Of a stretch of DNA of 64,000 nt, positions 51,122 to 60,414 are shown piece after piece (the first letter of the stretch is position 1; each line of letters begins with the position of its first letter). The notes beneath the pieces were generated by a model. The model had not been told where the DNA came from, made no database searches, and saw nothing but the letters and a program-made list of their open reading frames with translations. The translations under genes and the position numbers were made by a program. Source of the stretch: Nocardia camponoti (GTDB lineage Bacteria; Actinomycetota; Actinomycetes; Mycobacteriales; Mycobacteriaceae); the NCBI RefSeq assembly GCF_014646135.1, contig NZ_BMMW01000006.1, forward strand, positions 1-64,000. The letters run 5' to 3'.

Positions 51122-53884
51122 TTAGCCGGAGTTGCGGAGCGCGGTAGCCAGCCCATTCATCGTGAGCAGGATGCCGCGCTTCACCAACTCCGAATCGTCG
51201 CCCGCGCGCAGCCGGCGCAGTAGGTCGACTTGCAGTTGGTTGAGCGGTTCCAGATACGGGAACCGGTTGTGAATCGACTCGGCGAGCGAAGGGTTGTCGG
51301 TTAGCAGCTCGGCGTGGCCGGTCACGGCCTGATACATCGCGATCGTGCGGGCGTGTTCGGTGGTGATCATCCCGAAGATGCGGTCGCGCAGTTCCTCGTT
51401 CTCGACGAGGTTGGCGTAGCGCGCGGCGATGTCGAGGTCGGTTTTGGCCATCACCTGCGCCAAGTTGGAGAGCACTGTGCGGAAGAACGGCCACCGCTCG
51501 TACAGTTCCGACAGTTGCGCGAGGCGCGCGGGATCGTCGCCTACCCATTCGGCGAGCGCGGTTCCGGTGCCGTACCAGCCGGGCAGCATCACGCGCGCTT
51601 GACTCCATGCCATCACCCACGGGATCGCGCGCAGGTCAGCGACGGAATTCGTTGGTTTGCGTGAGGCAGGGCGGCTGCCGATATTGAGGTCGCCCACTTC
51701 GGCGACCGGGGTCGATTGCCGGAAGTATTCGACGAAACCGGGTGCCTCGTGGACGAGCCTGCCGTAGGCGGCACGGGCGAGGGCGGCGAGTTCGTCGAGG
51801 ATTTCGTAGGCCGGTTCGGCGTCGGGGCCGAGACCTTCCACGTCGAGCAGGGTCGATTCGAGCGTTCCCGCGATGAGCGACTCCAAATTGCGGTGTGCCG
51901 CACCGCTTTCCGCGTATTTCGCGGCGATCACTTCGCCCTGTTCGGTGAGCCGCAGCGATCCGCGAACCGCGCCGACGGGTTGGGCGAGGATCGCGTCGTA
52001 GGACCGACCGCCACCGCGACCGACCGTCCCGCCGCGACCGTGGAAGAGCCGCAACCGAATTCCCGTTTCGCGTGCCACTTCGACGAGGTCGAGTTCGGCG
52101 CGGTAGAGCGCCCAGTTGGCGGCGAGGTAGCCGCCGTCTTTGTTGGAGTCGGAGTAGCCGAGCATGACCTCTTGGCGCATGCCTTGGGCTTGGATCAAAT
52201 CTCGATAGACGTCGACTTCTAGTGCGCTCCTGAGTGTTTCGGCACCAGCCCTGAGGTCTTCGATCGTTTCGAAGAGGGGGACGATGCCGACCGGGCTCGA
52301 CGGGCCGCTCGGGTCGAGGATGCCTGCTTCAGCAAGCAGCAGCGCGGCCTCAAGGAGGTCGCTGACCGAGGTGCACATGCTGATGATGTAGTTCGGGATC
52401 GCGCCGACGCCGAACGTGTCGATGACGTCTTTGGCTGCTTTGAGAACGGCAAGTTCTTTGGTCGCCAGTTCGCTCAACTGTGCTGTCGGGCCGAGAAGTG
52501 GTCTGCGCGTGTGGAGTTCGCTTCGCAGGAGGGCGACGCGCTCGTCTTCGGTGAGGCTCGCGTAATCGTCGTGGACGCCCGCCCACTTCAGGAGTTCGGC
52601 GACGACCTGTTCGTGTACTTCCGAATTCTGGCGCAGGTCGAGGCCTTGGAGGTAGAAGCCGAAGGTTTCGATGGCGTGGCGGAGATTGGCGAGTCTGCCG
52701 TCGGCGAGGAGACCGTCGCCGTTGGCGCGCATGGATTCATCGATGGCGTCTAGATCATCAAGAGCGGCTTGGGGATTCGCGTACGGGGCTGCTTGTGTCG
52801 ACAAGGCCGCTTCGGGAAGTTCTGTCAACGCTTGTGCGGCCGTCGCACTCAGTCGGGCCCGAATGGCATGCAGCGCACGGCGATACGGTTCGTCGGCGAA
52901 GACCTTCGGGTCGTCGTAGCTCGCTTGGGCGAGGGCGGCGACGGGCGCGGTGACGTCGACGAGTCTGGCCGACTGCGCCAGTTCCTTTTCCAGTTCCGTC
53001 AGCTCGCGCAGGTAGCGGTCGAAGGCGTACGCCGACGCGCTTTCGGCGGCGAAGCGCACGACTTCGCCTGTGACAAAGGGGTTTCCGTCGCGGTCGCCGC
53101 CGATCCACGAACCTGGGCGCAGGATGGGGCGCGGGAGCAGGTCGGCGTCGGGCCAGCGTTCGCGCAGCGCGGTGCGGACCTGGGCGTTGATCGCGGGGAT
53201 CACGTCGTAGAGGGTGAGGTCGTAGTAGCGAAGGCCGACGGCGATCTCATCTTGAATTCGCAAGCGCGCCAAGCGGATTAGCGCGGTGCGCCAGAGTGCG
53301 AGCATTTCGCGGCGGATTTGCAGTTCGGTCGCGGCGTAGTCGGGGTCGGTCGGGTCGAGGCGTCGCCGGGTGCGCATGTGCTCGGTGATTTTGGTTTGCA
53401 CGTCGAAGACGGTGCGGCGGCGCGTTTCGGTGGGGTGCGCGGTGATGACCGGGGAAACGAGGGCGTCGGTGAGCAGGTCAGCGACGGTTTCGGCGTCGAG
53501 TTTCGCATCGTCGAGCTTGGCGTAGGTGGCTGCGAGGGAACTGTCCTGCGGCGGTTCGCCCGCTTGGATGTGGGCGGCGCGGCGACGGTCACGCTGGATG
53601 TCTTCGGCGAGATTGGCGAGCAGCACGAAGTAGCTGAACGCGCGAATGAGCGGCAGCGCGACTTCGGTTGGCGTGCCGTCGAGCATGTCGGCGACCGCGC
53701 TGCGCTCAACCTCGGCTCTGCGCACCCGGAACGCTTCGGTGCGGACGGCCTCGATGAGGTCGAACACTTCGGCACCCTCGTGGTCGCGGATGGTCTCGCC
53801 AAGGATCGACCCGAGGAAGCGAATGTCCTCCCGCAGCTCCCGGGTGGCTTCGGATACGGTCTCGATGCGTACGTCCTCGCCCAT
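51122..53884 (-). CDS. ppc: Phosphoenolpyruvate carboxylase
   Basis: Carboxylates PEP to oxaloacetate for anaplerosis. The 920-residue protein has the catalytic His region VITAHPTETRR, PEP-binding GSWIGGDRDGNPFV, LGYSDSNKDGG and the flexible loop FHGRGGTVGRGGG. It ends in LRNSG, a variant of the usual C-terminal Asn-Thr-Gly. It is full length and appears to stand alone. A TACTGT sequence ends 6 nt before the ATG, so a leaderless transcript is possible. Confidence 0.98.
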   Translation of the reverse strand: MGEDVRIETVSEATRELREDIRFLGSILGETIRDHEGAEVFDLIEAVRTEAFRVRRAEVERSAVADMLDGTPTEVALPLIRAFSYFVLLANLAEDIQRDRRRAAHIQAGEPPQDSSLAATYAKLDDAKLDAETVADLLTDALVSPVITAHPTETRRRTVFDVQTKITEHMRTRRRLDPTDPDYAATELQIRREMLALWRTALIRLARLRIQDEIAVGLRYYDLTLYDVIPAINAQVRTALRERWPDADLLPRPILRPGSWIGGDRDGNPFVTGEVVRFAAESASAYAFDRYLRELTELEKELAQSARLVDVTAPVAALAQASYDDPKVFADEPYRRALHAIRARLSATAAQALTELPEAALSTQAAPYANPQAALDDLDAIDESMRANGDGLLADGRLANLRHAIETFGFYLQGLDLRQNSEVHEQVVAELLKWAGVHDDYASLTEDERVALLRSELHTRRPLLGPTAQLSELATKELAVLKAAKDVIDTFGVGAIPNYIISMCTSVSDLLEAALLLAEAGILDPSGPSSPVGIVPLFETIEDLRAGAETLRSALEVDVYRDLIQAQGMRQEVMLGYSDSNKDGGYLAANWALYRAELDLVEVARETGIRLRLFHGRGGTVGRGGGRSYDAILAQPVGAVRGSLRLTEQGEVIAAKYAESGAAHRNLESLIAGTLESTLLDVEGLGPDAEPAYEILDELAALARAAYGRLVHEAPGFVEYFRQSTPVAEVGDLNIGSRPASRKPTNSVADLRAIPWVMAWSQARVMLPGWYGTGTALAEWVGDDPARLAQLSELYERWPFFRTVLSNLAQVMAKTDLDIAARYANLVENEELRDRIFGMITTEHARTIAMYQAVTGHAELLTDNPSLAESIHNRFPYLEPLNQLQVDLLRRLRAGDDSELVKRGILLTMNGLATALRNSG

Positions 53885-53970
53885 GATGAAACAGTATTGC
53901 CGCGCCCGGAGTTACGCGAGTTCAACCTGGCCGCGCTGGCGCTGTCGAAAAGCCCAGTAGGCTCGCCAAA

Positions 53971-54591
53971 GTGACACGCGCCCGGCATTCGTATCGCGGT
54001 TCCTCGGTGGCCGAACGGCAGGAGGAGCGGCGCGAGTTATTCCTCGCCGCGGGGCTTGAGGTGTTCGCGACGAAATCGTATGCGGGAAGTTCGCTGACCG
54101 ATGTTTGCGCGGCGGCGGGATTGTCGCGTCGGCAGTTTTATGAGCTGTTTTCCGGGCGCGAGGAATTGCTTGTCGCGGTGTATGACCAGGTGCAGGGCCA
54201 GGCGCGGGAGGCGGTCGTTGCGGCGTTGTCGGCTGTTCCCGACGCGGCGTTGCCTTCGCTGATCGAGATTGCTGGCCGGGCGTACATCGAGGCGATCACG
54301 GCGGATCGGCGGCGGGTGCAGGTGGCGTTCGTTGAGATTGTCGGGGTGAGTCCGGCCGTTGAGCGACACCGTGCGGGGGTGCGTGACGAGTGGGGTCAGG
54401 TTGTCGCGGCGATTGCCGCTGGTCGACCGGAGGTGGTGACGCCGCCGGGCGGATGGCCGTTGGCGATGGCGGCGTTCGTTGGCGCGGTGAACGGGGCGGT
54501 GCAGCAGTGGAGCGCGGATGAGTCGCGGCCGCCGGTTGAGGCATTGGTTGCGATCTTCGCGAGGATGTTGACGGCTTTGACTGCGGATTGA
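53971..54591 (+). CDS. TetR-family regulator
   Basis: A 206-residue protein with an N-terminal TetR helix-turn-helix (LTDVCAAAGLSRRQFYELFSGREELL, about residues 42-67) and a helical ligand domain. It is divergent from ppc and lies upstream of the secreted lipase gene on the same strand. A strong palindrome in the lipase promoter could be its target. Confidence 0.88.
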   Translation: MTRARHSYRGSSVAERQEERRELFLAAGLEVFATKSYAGSSLTDVCAAAGLSRRQFYELFSGREELLVAVYDQVQGQAREAVVAALSAVPDAALPSLIEIAGRAYIEAITADRRRVQVAFVEIVGVSPAVERHRAGVRDEWGQVVAAIAAGRPEVVTPPGGWPLAMAAFVGAVNGAVQQWSADESRPPVEALVAIFARMLTALTAD

Positions 54592-54623
54592 GCCGCTTGG
54601 CAACTAAGTAGTTGCGATAGGCG

Positions 54624-54698
54624 TGGCATTTTCGTGCAGGTTCGCGTTTGGCGGCCCTGATTTCGGGGGTTTGCCCGCGAACGCGCACGTTTATGCCA
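54624..54698. repeat. Long inverted-repeat element, copy 1
   Basis: A 75-nt element with outer arms of about 23 nt: TGGCAT-N3-CGTGC-N2-GTTCGCG on the left pairs with CGCGAAC-N2-GCACG-N3-ATGCCA on the right. The middle contains GCCC and ATTTC. A second copy with nearly the same arms lies at 57478-57551. It is non-coding, lies between genes, and could be a dispersed palindromic repeat or a structured RNA. Confidence 0.75.
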
Positions 54699-54918
54699 TG
54701 GTGGTCGCTTCACGTTGTGCCCGCTGTCGCCGGGCAGTGCTCCCATCGTGCGAGACGACGGCATTCAGCGTTGGGCGTACGTGAGGTTTCGTCGCCGCTT
54801 TGAGCGGGATAGGTCGGCTGCTGCCCGCTGTCTTGGAACCCTTCACGACTGCTGCAGTGCGGATTTCACGACTGAGCCCATTGCGATCCACACCACACCC
54901 GTGCCATAGTGCTTCACA

Positions 54919-54938
54919 TTGAGACGATGGCGTCTCAA
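54919..54938. promoter_or_regulatory. TetR-type operator in front of the lipase gene
   Basis: TTGAGACG and CGTCTCAA form perfect 8-bp arms around ATGG. The site lies at the predicted transcription start of the lipase gene, where a bound TetR dimer would block transcription. Confidence 0.6.
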
Positions 54939-54959
54939 TATCGCGCAAGGGTGGTTGTT

Positions 54960-56324
54960 ATGAGGCGTTCCCGATGGTCTTTGCTGGTCGCGGGGCTATT
55001 TTCCGTTGTGGTCGCGGGGTGGCCCGCGAACGCTGAGCCCGTCGCGGTGACGCCGCCGGTCACGATTCCACTGCCGCCGGAGTTGGATGCCGGGTTCTAC
55101 CTGCCCGCTGGCGACGTTGTTTCCGCTGCGGCGCCCGGGCAAATCATCGCCGCCCGGCAGGTGCGGATCGCGGACTTCGGGATCCTGCCCGTCGACGTCG
55201 ACGCATGGCAGGTCTCCTACCGCTCCAATAACAGTCGCGACGAGGCGATTCCGGCCGTAGCGACCGTCATCAAGCCGCGCGGGGCGACACCGACGAAGTT
55301 GCTATCGGTGCAGCTCGCCGAGGATTCCACCGCTGGCTACTGCGCGCCTTCCTATGCGCTGCAACATCTTTCGCTCGCTGCCGTGGCGGGCCAGGTCGTC
55401 GTCCCCGCCGAATTCCTCTTCGCGCAGGCTGCCTTGTCGCAGGGGTGGGCCGTTGTCGTGCCGGACCATCAGGGCCCGAACTCGGCCTACGCCGCGGGCC
55501 CACTTGCTGGGCGAATCACCCTCGACGGCATTCGTGCGGCCACTTCCTTTGCGCCGCTTGGACTTTCACCGTCTGTTCCGGTTGGCCTATACGGCTACTC
55601 GGGTGGCTCGATCGCCACCGGGCACGCAGCCGAGTTGAAAGCCTCGTATGCTCCAGAACTGAATGTCGTCGGCGCGGCCGAAGGCGGCGTTGGTGCCGAC
55701 CTCGGCGCGGCGTTGACGATGTCGAATGGTCAGGCAACGTCGGGTCTGGTGTTCGCCGCCGTCCTCGGTCTGGCGCGCGAATACCCTGATTTCGCAACCT
55801 ATCTCCACCAGCGGCTCGACCCACTAGGGCAGGCGCTTGCGGTGCTCAAGTCCCCGCTCTGCGTGCAGTACCAGTCGACGTTGCTGCCGTTCCTCAACAT
55901 GATCGGCATGATCGGTTCCGACGGAAATCCCCTCGACGACGCGCCCGTCGCAGCGGTGCTCGCCGACACCCGCATGGGCAAAACCGTCCCCGACATGCCG
56001 CTTTACCTCTGGCATTCGGCGTGGGACGAAATTCTGCCCTTGCACGCGACAAACACCCTGGTCGGCACCTACTGCGCCGACCCAAAGACCTCGCTCACCT
56101 ACACGCGCGACCATGCGAGCGAACACGTGGTCGCCGAAGTCGTTGGCGGCCCCGCAGCACTGCTGTGGCTGCGCGACCGCCTTGACGGCGTACCAGCCCC
56201 GGATGGCTGCTCGACAACAGACGTCACGTCGATGCTCGGCGAGCCGGGATCGCTTGCGTTCCTTGGTGATTCGCTCGCCGCCAAGTACGCGACGTTCTTC
56301 GGGATGCCGTTGGGCAAGCGTTAG
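54960..56324 (+). CDS. Secreted lipase (LIP family)
   Basis: A 454-residue exported hydrolase. The signal peptide is MRRSRWSLLVAGLFSVVVAG, with cleavage after PANA. The alpha/beta-hydrolase nucleophile lies in YGYSGGS, and the acid/His region is HSAWDEILPL and RDHASEHV. It matches the secretory lipase family (PF03583-type) common in Nocardia and mycobacteria, which releases fatty acids from triacylglycerols. The ATG at 54960 has AAGGG upstream. The upstream in-frame ATG at 54927 sits in the operator. Four or more Cys in the mature part suggest disulfides. Its stop overlaps that of the convergent VOC gene. Confidence 0.88.
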   Translation: MRRSRWSLLVAGLFSVVVAGWPANAEPVAVTPPVTIPLPPELDAGFYLPAGDVVSAAAPGQIIAARQVRIADFGILPVDVDAWQVSYRSNNSRDEAIPAVATVIKPRGATPTKLLSVQLAEDSTAGYCAPSYALQHLSLAAVAGQVVVPAEFLFAQAALSQGWAVVVPDHQGPNSAYAAGPLAGRITLDGIRAATSFAPLGLSPSVPVGLYGYSGGSIATGHAAELKASYAPELNVVGAAEGGVGADLGAALTMSNGQATSGLVFAAVLGLAREYPDFATYLHQRLDPLGQALAVLKSPLCVQYQSTLLPFLNMIGMIGSDGNPLDDAPVAAVLADTRMGKTVPDMPLYLWHSAWDEILPLHATNTLVGTYCADPKTSLTYTRDHASEHVVAEVVGGPAALLWLRDRLDGVPAPDGCSTTDVTSMLGEPGSLAFLGDSLAAKYATFFGMPLGKR

Positions 56325-56749
56325 CCGTGGTGGTGCTGGCGCGCGTGGAAGCGGAGCTGGTTGCCCCACGGGTCGGTGAAGGCGCAGTCGCGACCGTAGG
56401 GCTGTTCGACGATCGGCTGCGCGACCGTGGCGCCTGCGTCTTTGATGCGGGTGAAGGTGCCGTCGAGGTCGTTGGTGTCGAAGATCAACGTGCCTTGCGC
56501 GCCACTGTCGAGCCGGGCTTGGCGCGCGGTTTGGTTGACCGGATCAGGCGACATCCCCGGCGTCTCCAGCAAAATCTCCAAATGCGGCTGGTCAACGGGC
56601 CCCACGGTGAGCCAGCGCTGATCGTCGGCGAACGGAATATCGGACCGGACTTGCAACCCGATGAGGTCGCGGTAGAAGGTGAGCGCTTCGTCCTGATCAC
56701 CGATCAACAGCGCGACGTGCGTGAGCGCGAGGTCATCACCGTGGGACAT
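56321..56749 (-). CDS. VOC-family (glyoxalase-like) protein
   Basis: A 142-residue protein of two beta-alpha-beta-beta-beta units. HVALLIGDQDEALTFYRD opens the first, and FTDPWGNQLRFH closes the second with the usual Asp-Pro-Trp-Gly-Asn motif. Metal ligands are probably the first His, a Glu in HLEILLETPG and a late residue. Reaction is unknown; lactoylglutathione-lyase-like, dioxygenase or resistance roles are all seen in the family. The ATG at 56749 with AAAGGAG is preferred to a longer start. It follows the acetyltransferase gene by 13 nt. Confidence 0.85.
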   Translation of the reverse strand: MSHGDDLALTHVALLIGDQDEALTFYRDLIGLQVRSDIPFADDQRWLTVGPVDQPHLEILLETPGMSPDPVNQTARQARLDSGAQGTLIFDTNDLDGTFTRIKDAGATVAQPIVEQPYGRDCAFTDPWGNQLRFHARQHHHG

Positions 56750-56762
56750 GACTGGGTCTCCT

Positions 56763-57371
56763 TTAGCGATTGGCATCCAATGCGACAGCGTCGCCAAGCG
56801 TAGCGATGGGGTCGGACAGGTTCCGGATAACGCGCGCGGGATTGCCTGCGGCGAAGACGCGATCGGGCAGGTCGCGGGTCACGACTGAACCGGCGCCGAC
56901 CACCACGTCGTCACCAATGGTGACGCCAGGACAGACAATGACCCCACCACCGAACCAGACATTGTTGCCAATGCGAATGGACTTCGCGGATTCCCAACGG
57001 TCCCTGCGCTTTTGGTGATCCTCCATCGGATGCAGCGCGGTAAGCAGCTGACAGCGCGGCCCGATGGAGCAGTCGTCGCCGATGGTGATGGGCGCGCAGT
57101 CGAGGAGGATGGCGTCGTAGTTGAGGAACGAATTGTGGCCGATCTCAATGAGATACCCGTAGTCGCACTGGAACCGCGGCATGATCCACGATCCTTCACC
57201 GAGCTTGCCAAGCAGCTTGGTGAGTACCTCGGTCCGGCGCTTTTCTTCATCAGGCCCGGTGCGATTGAACTCGTCGCAAAGCCGTTGCGCCCGTTGCCTT
57301 TCGGCAACAAGCTCAGGATCGGAGTCCCGATACAACTCCCCCGCCAGCATCCGCTGCTTTTGTGAACTCAT
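56763..57371 (-). CDS. Maltose/galactoside O-acetyltransferase-like (LbH hexapeptide) protein
   Basis: A 202-residue acetyl-CoA-dependent sugar O-acetyltransferase. The N-terminal Maa domain reads RMLAGELYRDSDPELVAER, and the C-terminal left-handed beta-helix has hexapeptide repeats from IGDDCSIGP to VVVGAGSVVT. The catalytic His is in LTALHPMED. The family acetylates maltose, glucose or galactosides. It shares a strand and short spacing with the VOC gene. Confidence 0.93.
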   Translation of the reverse strand: MSSQKQRMLAGELYRDSDPELVAERQRAQRLCDEFNRTGPDEEKRRTEVLTKLLGKLGEGSWIMPRFQCDYGYLIEIGHNSFLNYDAILLDCAPITIGDDCSIGPRCQLLTALHPMEDHQKRRDRWESAKSIRIGNNVWFGGGVIVCPGVTIGDDVVVGAGSVVTRDLPDRVFAAGNPARVIRNLSDPIATLGDAVALDANR

Positions 57372-57477
57372 GGAGTCGAGCGTATGGGTTTGCGGAAGTG
57401 GGGCGCCTCGTCACGGGCGACGGTCGACTCCGACACGCCCGGACACAGCGACACGACCCCCAATTCCCGCTGTTCAT

Positions 57478-57551
57478 TGGCATTTTCGTGCACATTCGCG
57501 AGATTTGCCCCATATTTCTCGCTTAAGCCGCGAACTTGCACGAATATGCCA
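57478..57551. repeat. Long inverted-repeat element, copy 2
   Basis: A 74-nt element whose left arm TGGCATTTTCGTGCA is identical to that of copy 1 (54624-54698) for 15 nt. Its right arm is CGCGAACTTGCACGAATATGCCA-like (given as CGCGAAC, GCACG, ATGCCA). The two arms pair over 23 nt with few mismatches. The middle again contains GCCC and ATTTC. It lies about 100 nt upstream of the acetyltransferase gene in a 270-nt non-coding gap. Confidence 0.75.
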
Positions 57552-57641
57552 AGTCAGCCGACCCTAACCGCAACACCACCACCCCGTTTCGACCGTCAGC
57601 AGCAGAACTGCCTGACCCTGTCGGCACGGAGTAACGCAGAA

Positions 57642-58220
57642 TCAACGCCCCAACCTCGGGCGATGGTTGTCTTCGGCGAAAACACTGAAGTTACGGAAGT
57701 ACTCGCCTTCGTCTTCCTCCTTCGGAACGAAGATCGACTCTCGTCGCGCGCGGGTCAGCGGCGCAACCGGAAGTGCGCGATTAGGAGCGGGGTCCGGCAC
57801 CGCTGCGTCAACGGGCGCGTCCGGTGCCCGGCCGTCGGGATCGCCGTCACCAGCGGTGCGAACCGCGTCACGATCAAGCGAACCGGGGCCGACCGTTCGG
57901 GCTTCCGACGGTGGATCGGCGGGGGCTAGGTCAGTATTCCGACGCATCTCCGCGTCCGCTCCGGGTAAAGAATCAGGCGTACCCAGGTCGGGCATATCCG
58001 CCAACAACACCTCCTCAATCGCCTCCCGCGCCCGCGCCAATCCCCGCGCATGCAGCGAAACGATCAACTCGACTAACGTCTGCGGCAGCATTCGCTGTCC
58101 AGCGTCCGATAGGCGAATGTCGCGGATCGCACCGTCAGCGGTGACCTCAACCGTGACGCAGCCCGTCGGGTCGGCGACGGAAATCCGCTGCTCGCTCAAT
58201 GCGAAGGTGAGTTCGTCCAA
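57642..58220 (-). CDS. YbaB/EbfC-like protein next to the type VII operon
   Basis: A protein of about 192 residues. The first 90 residues have the YbaB/EbfC pattern: LTFALSEQRISVADPTGCVTVEV, DGAIRDIRLSD, a long helix ending REAIEEVLLADM. The rest is a Pro/Asp/Ala-rich disordered tail. YbaB-like proteins of this kind recur beside ESX loci, where their role is not settled (nucleoid binding or secretion-associated). The TTG at 58220 with GGGGGA upstream is preferred because an ATG further upstream would overlap the divergent operon leader. Confidence 0.7.
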   Translation of the reverse strand: MDELTFALSEQRISVADPTGCVTVEVTADGAIRDIRLSDAGQRMLPQTLVELIVSLHARGLARAREAIEEVLLADMPDLGTPDSLPGADAEMRRNTDLAPADPPSEARTVGPGSLDRDAVRTAGDGDPDGRAPDAPVDAAVPDPAPNRALPVAPLTRARRESIFVPKEEDEGEYFRNFSVFAEDNHRPRLGR

Positions 58221-58324
58221 GATCGCATCCCCCGTTCTTCCTGAACTTATGCGCAGGCAGTATGGCAGAATCTGCGCCGACAAGCCCGAATGGGAGTCGG
58301 CTTGCATCACGGAGGGGATTTCCG

Positions 58325-58630
58325 GTGACCGCGTTCGAATTCGACCCTGACCAGGTACGCACGCTGGGGCAGGGCTTCCATCAGTCGGCCAGCGACATCG
58401 CACTCGCCGATGTCGACGGCAATTCCGACCTCCTAACCGGCGCACTACCTGGCTCACTGACGGCCGCGATGTGCGGCACGGTCAGCGGGATCGCGGCCAA
58501 CGCCCAGCGGTTGGTAGCCACTGATCTGCGCTCGCTGGGGCAGGGTGCGCTGGTTGCGGTTGGTGAGGTCACCGGCAGGGACGAGTCCGCGGCGACCGAG
58601 ATCGCGCGGGGAGCACAGGGGGTCCGATGA
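58325..58630 (+). CDS. EspC-family type VII secretion-associated protein
   Basis: A 101-residue helical protein of the EspC/DUF2580-like group: TAFEFDPDQVRTLGQGFHQSA at the start, two long helices with a turn near residue 45, no signal peptide. EspC relatives are small co-secreted partners of ESX substrates. The GTG at 58325 has a strong GGAGGGG site. The last codons overlap the hydrolase start as ATGA. First gene of the coupled operon. Confidence 0.8.
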   Translation: MTAFEFDPDQVRTLGQGFHQSASDIALADVDGNSDLLTGALPGSLTAAMCGTVSGIAANAQRLVATDLRSLGQGALVAVGEVTGRDESAATEIARGAQGVR

Positions 58631-60414
58631 ACGCCGTCGCACCGATGACGATCTCGCGCGCTCGCAGCTGGAAAACCGAGACGCTCGGTTTGCATGGGGT
58701 CGCGTGGCAGTTGGCCGCGAAGAAGATCCGTGACGAGCAGACGGCGGTCGCTTCGAGCGCGGGGCAGTCCGATGCGTACTGGAAGCGCGAATCCGGCGAC
58801 GCGATGCGCACCCGCGCACGGACCGTCGCCAGCGACACTGACAAGCTCGCCACCGCACTGTCGGCGGCTGGCACTGCGGCAACCGTTGCGGCACAAGACC
58901 TTTCGTCGCACCGTTTGGTTGTATTGAAATACGCCGACGACGCCCGCGCCAACCAGTTCGACGTCGCCGACGACGGCACCGTCACCCCCAGCGCCGCCAT
59001 GTACGCGACGTTGGTTTCGCGCGTCGGCAAAACCAGCGCGACGCTGGCGTGGCCGAAGCTGGTCGACGCGGCCAAGGACCGCACCGTGACGCTCAAGCAG
59101 GCCTTAGCCGACCTGCTTGCCGCCGACGTGCGCGGGGAGTCGACCATCCGCGACGCCTTCAAAGGCCTTCCCCCTGTTGATGTTTCGACGGCGCCGATGA
59201 AGAAGGAAGACGCGCCGCCCGCGAACGCGAGCGTGGAAACGAACCGGCATTGGTGGAACAGTCTTACGACCGCGCAGCAGCAGGAGATGATCGAGAAGTA
59301 CCCGGAGACGGTGGGTAACCGTGATGGGATTCCGGTCGATGCGCGGGATTCGGCGAACCGGAAACGGCTTCCCAGCTTGATCCTGGACGCTGAGGCTCAT
59401 CAGCAGACCGTCGCAGCGCAGTACGGCACCAATAGCGACCAGTACAAGCTGGCCACGCAGAAACTCGACGACTTACGCAATGTCGAGACAGCTGCGGAAA
59501 AAATCAAGGGCGCCGACGCGCACAATCAGCGCTACCTGATGATGCTCGACACCACGACGGGCCGTAAGACTCGGGCTGCGATCGCGGTAGGTAACCCAGA
59601 CAAAGCTGACCACGTGTCGGTGACAACCCCCGGCCGCACGACGACTACCGGGAGCCTGCCTGGGATGGTCAAGGAAGCGAACAATCTGCAGTACGAGGCG
59701 GAAAAGCAACTCCGGCTGCAGGGCAAGAACGACACGGTCGCCTCGATCGCATGGCTGGGCTACGACACTCCGCAGAATCCGAAAGCGATTACCGTCGGGG
59801 AACTCGCCGAAGCGGGAGTCGACACGGGCACAGCCGACCGAGCGGCAGAGGGCGCGAAGGCGCTCAACCAGTTTTACAACGGCCTCGAAGCGTCGCACGA
59901 TGGCGGAAAAGCCCCGCACATTACCGCCGTCGGCCATTCTTACGGCTCGCTGACTACTGGCCTCGCGCTGCAAAATGGCGAGCACCCAGTCACCGATATG
60001 GTCGTGTACGGCTCACCCGGAGTCGGCGCGAATTCCCCGACCGAACTCGGTTTGGACAACGGCCACGCTTACGTGATGCGCGCCGACGACGACCTGATTA
60101 GGTGGGCGCAAGACGTTCCGAAAATCCTTGACTGGAACGGTGTTGCGCATCCATTGGTCGAAGATTGGCAGGACAATAACAACGGCGGATTTGGGTCCGA
60201 CCCGGCTCGTAACCCGAATTTCACTCAACTCGAAACCCACGACTCGACCTCAACTGACGGACAGCATCGTCGACTCCCCGGTGCACATGGGCACAGCGAC
60301 TATCCGCGATCTGCGGGCGGCACTGACGCCGACCCGCTCCCCCGAGTGACTACCTACAACGTCGCTGCCGTCGTAGCGGGACTTCCCGAGAATGCTATCC
60401 AGGTGCGTCGATGA
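58627..60414 (+). CDS. DUF1023 alpha/beta-hydrolase, candidate type VII secreted effector
   Basis: A 595-residue protein. Residues 1-180 are helical and contain YWKRE (Tyr51-Glu55), a match to the type VII signal YxxxD/E. Residues 200-595 form a DUF1023 alpha/beta-hydrolase with the nucleophile GHSYGS (Ser438), an Asp near residue 488 and a late His (HGHSDYP). No signal peptide is present, so export would need the ESX route. Relatives in mycobacteria are annotated as hydrolases of unknown substrate. It is coupled to the EspC-like gene upstream and to a lipoprotein gene downstream. Confidence 0.82.
   Translation: MNAVAPMTISRARSWKTETLGLHGVAWQLAAKKIRDEQTAVASSAGQSDAYWKRESGDAMRTRARTVASDTDKLATALSAAGTAATVAAQDLSSHRLVVLKYADDARANQFDVADDGTVTPSAAMYATLVSRVGKTSATLAWPKLVDAAKDRTVTLKQALADLLAADVRGESTIRDAFKGLPPVDVSTAPMKKEDAPPANASVETNRHWWNSLTTAQQQEMIEKYPETVGNRDGIPVDARDSANRKRLPSLILDAEAHQQTVAAQYGTNSDQYKLATQKLDDLRNVETAAEKIKGADAHNQRYLMMLDTTTGRKTRAAIAVGNPDKADHVSVTTPGRTTTTGSLPGMVKEANNLQYEAEKQLRLQGKNDTVASIAWLGYDTPQNPKAITVGELAEAGVDTGTADRAAEGAKALNQFYNGLEASHDGGKAPHITAVGHSYGSLTTGLALQNGEHPVTDMVVYGSPGVGANSPTELGLDNGHAYVMRADDDLIRWAQDVPKILDWNGVAHPLVEDWQDNNNGGFGSDPARNPNFTQLETHDSTSTDGQHRRLPGAHGHSDYPRSAGGTDADPLPRVTTYNVAAVVAGLPENAIQVRR

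Larger units (their letters stand above)
54592..54959. promoter_or_regulatory. Intergenic region with long hairpin, lipase promoter and operator
   Basis: This 368-nt gap holds the long inverted-repeat element at 54624-54698 and then a promoter. The promoter has TTGCGA at 54881-54886 and CATAGT at 54905-54910, spaced by 18 nt, with the start expected near 54917. An 8-bp-arm palindrome follows at 54919-54938. No further gene is seen. Confidence 0.5.
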
